Origin: Limnomonas spitsbergensis
Taxonomy: Eukaryota > Chlorophyta > Chlorophyceae > Chlamydomonadales
NCBI GenBank assembly: GCA_037349105.1
Contig: JAYJMM010000097.1
Span: 1,178,001 to 1,242,000 of the forward strand
Direction: 5' to 3'
DNA length: 64,000 bases
Shown: positions 57,297-64,000 of the stretch, in pieces
Position numbering within the stretch: the first letter of the stretch is position 1
Layout: each line of letters opens with the position of its first letter
Notes under the pieces: generated by a model
Seen by the model: only the letters and a program-made list of their open reading frames with translations
Told to the model about the DNA's origin: nothing
The model's database searches: none
Made by a program: the position numbers and the translations under genes

Positions 57297-57516
57297 CAAC
57301 TTATGTCATTGACTGTTGTTAACTTTATGCATCCCATTCACGAGCGAAAGAAAACAGTGTATTTGACTTGAGATATGGATGATAAGAAGACTCAAGACTG
57401 TCTATTCATTCGATCAATCGATCTGTGTGGCAAGGTCTTTAAATCCACAGGCAGCGCATCAGCTATGAGGAACCACCGACACCCCCTAGCCACTTGGCAA
57501 TGATACCCCCCAGCAG

Positions 57517-57576
57517 GTCAATGACGTTACACCTCTGGGCCCTGCTCAATTAAGGCTCGGCCGCGTGGGTGTCTAA
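57517..57576 (+). repeat. Dispersed GACGTTACAC...GGCCGCGT motif, copy 2
   Basis: Begins GTCAATGACGTTACACC, as at 36835, and continues CTGGGCCCTGCTCAA, GGCTCGGCCGCGTGGG. Unlike 57192-57296 it is a single arm. Confidence 0.65.
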
Positions 57577-58879
57577 GTAACCCCCAGCAGATGGAGAACC
57601 CTCAACAGGCAGCTGGAGGACCTTGAGCTAGAGCAGGGCACCCAGGGTGGGAGCAGGGGCCAAAGTAGATGGGGATGCGCTGACAGGTGTGTAAGGTGCA
57701 TGGCTTAAGGAGGACGGTTAAGCAATCAGCGATGTGGCTGCACGTCGTATGTTAGTATGAATCTCGCGCTGCGCCAATGTGGTGCAGCATGCGGCTTGGA
57801 GCCCGGTAGTGCCAAGGCTTGCGGCTTGTGTGGCCTTATGTGCGCTGACAGGGTAACTGGCCAGGGATAAACCTGGCCTGGTGAAAGACTCTAACAGCAG
57901 CCAGCTGGCTTTCAAGTCCATCTGCGCCTTGCCGCCTTGTTAATGACATTACACATGTAGGCCATATGCGCCTTGTACTACAGGCAGTCAAACGCGGCTG
58001 ACGAGAAAGGTTATATACTTACATTTACAATCCATGCGCCAACATGCCTGTGGCTTGCTCCATATGCCTAGTTTAGAGAGCGTTGAGGGTACCATCCGTA
58101 GTCATGTCTGGAGCTATCACTTTTCAGACCACAAGGAGTCAGTCGAACATGGATTACATCGGTGCACACCTGCTGAACCATGCAAAATGCTCGGCCACGT
58201 GGGACTAGTAGGGAATGACTAGGCTCAATTCCAGGTACCATGGACAGCCTGGGCCTTGGTGCAGCCATGCCACCCTCCTATGTGGGGAAGCAGGAACATA
58301 AACCCGGCGTTCTGGGAGGGGAGAGAGAATATCGTGTGGCGGGTTCGATACCTCAGGCTCTGGGTATGGATGCCACCTGCGTTGTACCACTGGTGAGGAG
58401 CTAGCAGAGGCAGGTAAGGCGACATATGCCATAAGTGCCACCCTAGCCGAAGTTGAGGGGGTGCTGGGCAAGGAGGTATCTAAGAAACACAAGGGAGAGG
58501 CGCTTAAGGTGTACACTCATGTCGTAGCTGAAGTTAGATGCTAGTGTATTGCCTAAAGCCCCACGTTTCTGGAGCTCTTTGATCTTCAGCAAGATTAGGT
58601 AGGAAGACAGGTAGACGGGTACATACCGGTAGTCAGTATCTCGGGCTGGATCCCACACATTAAAGATTTATTTACAGTGGAAAGACGCATTCAGAAAACC
58701 TGAAAACGAAAACGTAATCGTCAGGCAAAGCACGGCAACGTGCGCTGATCAAGCATTCAGTCCTCTGCTTGGCCGTGTTTTTTTTATATAGGTCAATCTC
58801 ATTCTCATCAGCATCGTAATCGCACAAGCCCCCATCGTATGAGGGCAAAACACAGCAAACGCCCGCTGACCAGGCATCG
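57577..58879. other. Intergenic stretch with an inverted dispersed-repeat copy
   Basis: About 58165-58270 is the reverse complement of the repeat at 25548-25662 (TCAATTCCAGGTACCATG core, with CTCGGCCACGTGGGAC beside it). The rest carries only short unassignable frames. The 3' untranslated region of the GPN1 gene should lie at the right end. Confidence 0.5.
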
Positions 58880-61353
58880 CTAGCTGCCGGCAACCTCGTT
58901 CGCAGGTTCAATGTCATCGTCCTCGATCTCGTAGTCACACGAGCCCTCATCATCGTCCTCCTCAGACCTGGCTGCTGCCGCTGCTGCTGCGCCCCGGTCG
59001 GGTGTCCCCTGCGCGCCCGCTCCCGAACCGCCCCCGGCAGCGCCTGGTGCGAGCCTGGTCTTGGCCATGTCCTTTTGCAGCCTCTCCACCTCTTTCTGAG
59101 CGTAAGTGTAAACAGCGGGTAACACATGTCAGGGGATGAGAAAGAGAGACCAGCACGTTGACCCAATCCTCGTTAACGTGCAGGCCGAGGAGAAAAAGGG
59201 CTGGCCGTGCTTGACCACGCTTGATGGCATGGGGTTCCTTGGAACCCCAGGGATAATATATTGGAATACATTTACTTTTGTACTTGTGTACCGCCTAATC
59301 AATGGGAGAAAATCAAAGAATTATCTGACGCGGGGGATCTCTTGCAAACATGGATCCCAAGGATCCCCATGGATGTCATGGATTTCTTAGATCTCATGGA
59401 TCTGGGGGATCTCATGGAACTCACGAGCCTCACAGATCGTGTATATCCCATGGATCTCGTGAATCTCACGAATTTCAAAATTCTCGTAGATCTCACGGAT
59501 CTCACGGGTCTCATAGACGGAAACATATGCGTACTATTCACACCCTCCTACATGCGCCTAACTAAGCAGGGGGGTAGGGTTTGGGGTTAATGGCTTAAAC
59601 CCTATGTGCACCTGGAACTAGCGGATCTCAAAGATCTCAAAGATTTCGTAGATCTAATGGATCTCATGGGTCTCATGAATCTCAGGGCCAAGCGCCTCAT
59701 CAGCGCAAACATAATCGCTAGAATGCTCAACATCCTGAATGCAATGGTTTAGGGTTGAAATTCTTTCAACCCTCAACCTTATTTGCACCCTCCTTAACGA
59801 GCCTCCTAACTTAGAGCGAGGGCTTACGATCACTATTTACAGCGTGCTTCAGCTATCCTTCAGCCTGTGGTTGGCAGGATCTAATGCAACAAGCCCTGCT
59901 GCTTGGGCCACCAGCATAATTGCATTGCTCTTGGATGATTTCGTCTGCAGTGTACACCGCACACATAGATAATGTACTCAGCCATTCGGAGAGCACTCAC
60001 TTGCTGCCGGGCAGACTCCTTCTCGGCCTTCTTCTTCTTAAGAAGCTCCATTTCCGGGACGTACTCGTTCTTGTAGTCTTCCGCACATGCCGCAACTCCA
60101 TGTTTTCCAGTTGGATGTAGTTGGAGGTGGTTGGAGGCAGTTAGAGGTAGTTGGAACAAAAACAAAAGCTTTGGGTCAAATTTGTAACAACAACAAAAAG
60201 AGTCGGATTGAATACAATGAAATTAGGCATGTGCGGGGGTAAGCGCTTAGGGTGCTTATAAGAGTTTAGAAGAGCATCCCGTGTTATTATGAGGCGCAGC
60301 CCACTCACCTCGAAGAACTCGGCCATGCCTTCTCCTATGACGGCTGACACGCCGACACATCTCATATTCTTGTAGAATTCATCCAACACCAGAGACATGG
60401 AGCGACTACAGGGGGCAGGGATTTTGAACAGGCTTTGTGACAATCTTGGTAGTTACATGTAGCGATTAGGGGGCAAACAGGATATGTGACGGGCTTATAT
60501 TTACTACTTTCATTACCCTGAGCGACTGTGTGGCGGGCAAGAACTGTTGACAGAATTTTGGGGAAGGGATGATGGACAGAAATTTCGAAGGCCTCTTAAT
60601 TGCTACGGTAGCTGCAAGGAGCGGCCGCGCGGGGTTAACGGGTTTTGGTGAGAGCACCTGAGGGAGAGGGGAATCCCGGAGACAACGCCCCCCCGCAGGG
60701 TTGTGGGGTCATGAAAATATAAGTACAATACTACAGTCAGGAGAATAGTACGGGCCCATGTTGCATCCGCACTGTTATCGTCACAACAAGATGGAAAAAT
60801 GCTTGTAAGGGTGGAAAGCACACTCGTATCTGCTCACCCCAACAACTATTCCGCACCCCTCCCACTTTCTAAACATGTTCAAGCTACGGAAAACGCCATA
60901 CTGAACGCGGAAAGAGCAAACAAAAAATGTCTCGGTCGAGGCCAGGTATCGTCCCTTTGATGCCTAGCTGGGGTTCCTTTCAAGGGCGGTGGCGTGTCAT
61001 ATTCAAAATCTGAGTATGGCGAGCGTCCTATGCCTCACATGAGCATGGATGCGCACCGAAGGTGTCACGTTCTAAGGCAGCCCGACAAGAGTCAAATTTG
61101 AGTGTGGTGAGTGTCCCATCCCTAACATGAGCAATGATGCGCGATTCAGGGTCACATTCTAGGGCAGCGTGGCAATCAAAATATGTGCAACTTCAGTTTT
61201 GCAGTTAATATCTCAGTGCGGCAAGTGTCCCAGGCTTCACCTGAGTGTGGATGCATAGCTCGGGTTGCGTTCTAGGGCAGCGTGATACGTGTCGTAGTCC
61301 GCCATCCACTCCATTGCAAATTCGTGTCGCGTAACGTCCACTTTGTTGAAAGC
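58880..61353 (-). CDS. GPN1: GPN-loop GTPase 1 (GPN1/XAB1), C-terminal exons only
   Basis: Minus-strand exons: 61241-61353 ([20 protein letters not shown] to NPSYASTL), about 60309-60405 ([20 protein letters not shown], then GEGMAEFFE), about 60001-60090 ([20 protein letters not shown]), and 58880 to about 59093 ([14 protein letters not shown], Gly/Ala linker, acidic tail, stop TAG). The first join is confirmed by phase (AG + T gives Ser). FNKxDV is the G4 guanine-specificity motif, and [11 protein letters not shown] and VGVSAV are GPN1 signatures. The enzyme is a cytoplasmic GTPase that escorts RNA polymerase II subunits to the nucleus with GPN3. The N-terminal exons (P-loop, GPN loop) lie beyond the insertion at 61.88 kb. 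The 60309 junction phase is unresolved. Confidence 0.85.
59330..59690. repeat. GATCTCAYG degenerate minisatellite in a GPN1 intron
   Basis: Loose tandem array of 9- to 12-bp words such as GGATCTCATG, GATCTCACG and GAATCTCACG, which codes spuriously for a Leu/Asp/Met-rich frame on the plus strand. It lies in the intron between the last two recognised GPN1 exons. Confidence 0.8.
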
Positions 61354-61879
61354 CTGGATCAGCAGATCATGAATATGCTTAGATTTTGAAATCCTAGATC
61401 CAGAGAATGTCACGAAAAACATTCCTGCTCAAATAAGGAAAGGGGGTATGTTAACCTTCCTAGCAGGGTTAAGAAAGGGTAATCCTAAGAAAGGGTAATT
61501 GAATAGGGTAAATTCTGAGAAGAAGTTAAGGGTTTATAATTTAGGGTTAAGGGGTTTAGGGTCTAGGGTTAAGCCCAACAGCGTTTAAGTTCTGCAGGGT
61601 TGTGCTCCACCAGGAACTGACCGGGGAAGCCAAAGCACCAACAGGGAACACCGAAAGCTCAGTGTTAAGCTTAGGGTAAAGCTGAGGGTAAAGATCTCGG
61701 GGTACAGCTCAAGGTCTAGCTTAGGGTGAAGCTCAGGGTACAGCTCGAGGTTGAGGATGCAGCTTAGGGTATAGCTACATGTGCATGTCGAGGTGTAGCG
61801 CAGGGTTGGGCTGTTAGTCTGAGGCACGTACTCCACCCAGCAGCAATAAAACAGAATTAAAAGGTTTTCGAATAATGTC
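60950..61879 (-). repeat. GPN1 gene segment duplicated at 43.4 kb (source copy)
   Basis: The partner of 43375-44318. This copy has the intact 113-nt exon and lies in proper gene order, so it is the source. Its match ends exactly at AATAATGT, where the right-edge mobile element begins. Confidence 0.9.
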
Positions 61880-64000
61880 ACGGTATATTACGGTATACGT
61901 GCCAGAACCGTTTAGGCCGCAGTTTGCGACCGCGGAGGCTTCGCAGCTTCTCTGCGGATCCTCCTTATTTGAATAGGAACCTAGAAACCCGCTTACGCCA
62001 GGGGTTTAGCTTTCTCGTACTCTGAATTGAGCCTGCCGGGTCCCTGTATCCCGGCAATTGCCCAAACTAGTTACTTCGTCCCTTTCAAAAGGACAGACCT
62101 CTTCTGTAACAAGCCCCAGCCGTCACCCAGTGTGTGAGACCCAAGGTGTTCCTTAAGTCAGTACCTACAACAAGTCAAGACTACCTCAGCCTCCGCTGAG
62201 ATAGCAGGAGAACAAGACCTCAGTTGAGGAACGAGATCCCTGCAGAACAGTAGTTCGCAGTCTACGATCCCGTACCCTCACCGCGTGTGACGCGGTAAGT
62301 GCACCTGATATTGCCTAGCTGGATCGCGACCAGACGGCCTGAAGGCCTGCGCCAACCCTAGCTATTGCCTGACATACAAATACAAATCTAGAAGCTTAAC
62401 TCGTTGAGCACCCGCAGCCAGTGAGTAGTCACGAAGTCTGCACGTAGGCGCCCATCACTGTCGTGAGGGAGAAGTCCGCCACGGACCTGAAGCGCACATC
62501 GCGTGTCCTTTTGAAGGGGACGAAGTAGATTGAGCCTGATCAGCCTGATTTGCCAGTTCCTGCAGAAGGTGTTTGTGCTTCAAAATTTTGAGTTTTGCTT
62601 GTCGGCAAACAGCCTGGAATTTGGTGCTTGACCTGCAATTTGGCTGAGGTAATCTCCAGAGAGAGATTGCCAAGTTAAACCCTGTGAATCACTGTGTGTG
62701 GCAACACAGTGCTGGGTCCAGGAGAGGCTTGAAGAATTGGCTGTGGATGTATACACCCAGCAATTTGTACCTGTGTGATTGAAGATTGTGAACAGGTGGA
62801 TCCAATCTGTCATCATTGACAGAAGTTAACTTGTGGATAGAAGATCCAAGGTTGAAATTTTTTGGTGGGCCAAAGCATCCCCGCAGGACCACAGAGCTGA
62901 GCGGACACCACGCAAGAAGCTTCATCCACGCAAGGCGTGTGACACCGAGAAGCCGCCCAGCCAGAAAGGTGGGAAGTGCTGAAGGCGACGGAGGATTCCG
63001 CCAGATTCTGATTAATTAGCAAGAAAAAGCAGGAAGGCAGAGACCTGTCCTGTTTTTTGCTGTACCTGTCATCTTGACCTGGCTGGCAGACCCTCACCAG
63101 GCTGCAGTGGGTACGAGAGGCAGAAGCCTGAGCGTTAGCAGATCCTGTTCTGGTGTTGCCGGCACATTGCAGGATCGTGTGGATCGTATAATTGTCTATA
63201 GGAATGGCAGAGTGTAACCTGCATCCTGATAGGCACCAGCACCCCGACGCCCGACGCCGAAGTGGGCGCGTGCGGGGGCTGGAGCCAGGTGAAGACCTGA
63301 CAGAGGTGGCTGATTCACTGATTGCAGAGGAAGCCCTGCAGATGGCGGAGAAACTGGCAGGGCCAGTGGATCCGGCCGCAGAGGCCTGCAGGGTATCAAG
63401 ACCTGACCGCTTCCTGCCCAGAGAGGCAGGAATGCTGGCCGATGGTGCTGTGTGCGTAACAAGGACAGGCATTGGGCGAGGAGGCCCACTGCCCGCTGAT
63501 TCCAGGAGCAGCCTGGAATTTGAGCAGGGTCCGACGCAGGCGGGAACCCCAGACCTGATCTTGGATCAGGTGGCTGAGGTGTCTCAGAGCAGCGGCATAC
63601 GGCGGGACAGTGGTCTAGACACCGCTGCGCAACATAATCCGCCCAGGGTGGCAAGGGTTGCGCGGCGGGTGTTGGTGGATTCCTGTCAGCCGGAACACAG
63701 TGCAGAGAGCGCTGCAGACCCAGAGGGGCTAGCAGGCCATGACAAATTACAGCCAGGTGGAAAGGAAATGGGAAGCAGGCGAGTGCCTGCAGTGGTCAAG
63801 CGCGAGGGGGCAGGTGCCCAGCCAGCGGTGACCAGGCAGGTTTGGCAGGACAGTGCAGAGCCGCTGGCAGCATTTAAAAATTCAGCGGTGCCGGTGGGAA
63901 AGCCTTGGGCTGACCTGATATCCGAGGAGGAGATGTCAGATCCAGCCCAGGAGGAAAGGGTGCAGCGATCCAAGGCAGGGATGAGGCATGTGCAGCAGCT
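61877..64000 (+). mobile_element. Left part of a probable LTR retroelement inserted in GPN1
   Basis: Sequence changes abruptly at TGTCACGGTATATTACGG, where the duplicate at 44318 continues without interruption. TGTCACGG resembles a typical 5' LTR start. About 1.3 kb without coding signal (LTR and leader) precedes a long open frame at 63204. The element runs past the right edge, and no primer-binding site or LTR 3' end could be fixed with confidence. Confidence 0.55.
63204..64000 (+). CDS. Open frame at right edge, probable gag-like ORF of the inserted element
   Basis: 265 codons open from ATG at 63204 to the window end, with an in-frame TAA 15 nt before the ATG, so the start is well set. The product begins MAECNLHPDRHQHPDARRRS, is Glu/Ala/Arg-rich and hydrophilic with no membrane segment, and includes VGKPWADLISEEEM near residue 233. 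No zinc knuckle or enzyme motif is visible yet. Low complexity, polar composition and position behind an LTR-like leader favour a gag protein, but the family is not recognised. Confidence 0.6.
   Translation, partial: MAECNLHPDRHQHPDARRRSGRVRGLEPGEDLTEVADSLIAEEALQMAEKLAGPVDPAAEACRVSRPDRFLPREAGMLADGAVCVTRTGIGRGGPLPADSRSSLEFEQGPTQAGTPDLILDQVAEVSQSSGIRRDSGLDTAAQHNPPRVARVARRVLVDSCQPEHSAESAADPEGLAGHDKLQPGGKEMGSRRVPAVVKREGAGAQPAVTRQVWQDSAEPLAAFKNSAVPVGKPWADLISEEEMSDPAQEERVQRSKAGMRHVQQ

Noticed and set aside
59261..59590. 109-codon Leu/Asp-rich plus-strand frame
   Set aside because: Product of the GATCTCAYG minisatellite in a GPN1 intron.
61585..61881. 98-codon minus-strand frame in the duplicated GPN1 segment
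   Set aside because: It consists mostly of translated short intron repeats (CTCAGGGTACAG type), and no GPN1 block aligns with it.

Overview
The window looks like nuclear DNA of a green alga (chlorophyte, volvocalean or prasinophyte; the species cannot be told). The reasons are intron-containing eukaryotic genes with GT/AG borders, a huge SPPPP-type hydroxyproline-rich extracellular protein, phytocyanin-like domains, and dense remains of Ty3/Gypsy, LINE and DNA transposons. It is a repeat-rich, eroded locus: almost every gene is partial, duplicated or interrupted.

Layout. (1) 1-24.0 kb is one 12-bp satellite (about 2,000 monomers, GGCACTGGAGTG and GAGCACTGGAGT types) that contains multi-kilobase internal duplications (shifts of 9,933, 12,947 and 2,135 bp). 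It decays into degenerate monomers by 24.95 kb. (2) 25.7-36.6 kb holds two and a half head-to-tail copies of a 4.2-4.5 kb cassette. Its exons encode HEAT-repeat pieces of Raptor (the TORC1 scaffold), and the same in-frame stops recur in every copy that retains the sites. (3) 37.9-41.3 kb is a 5'-truncated Ty3/Gypsy-type retroelement whose pol runs RNase H, then a DNMT3-like cytosine-5 DNA methyltransferase, then integrase. The methyltransferase sits in the RNase H-integrase linker. (4) 41.6-51.3 kb, minus strand, is a multi-exon gene of repeated phytocyanin (cupredoxin)-like modules with Pro-rich linkers, followed by a decayed duplicate of its 3' half. A duplicated piece of the GPN1 gene and a 147-bp minisatellite lie between the two. 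(5) 51.7-53.8 kb is the 3' end of a LINE (RNase H, zinc knuckle, C-terminal nuclease-like domain), minus strand. (6) 54.59-55.34 kb is a 743-bp non-autonomous DNA transposon with inverted ends and a 5-bp target duplication. (7) 55.3-58.8 kb is mostly unassignable, with small palindromic and dispersed repeats. (8) 58.9-61.35 kb, minus strand, carries the C-terminal exons of GPN1 (GPN-loop GTPase 1). Its upstream intron is broken at 61.88 kb by a probable LTR element, whose first open frame (63.2 kb onward) runs off the window.

No operon logic applies. The shared story is mobile elements and segmental duplication breaking host genes. The most unusual object is the retroelement that carries its own DNMT3-like domain.
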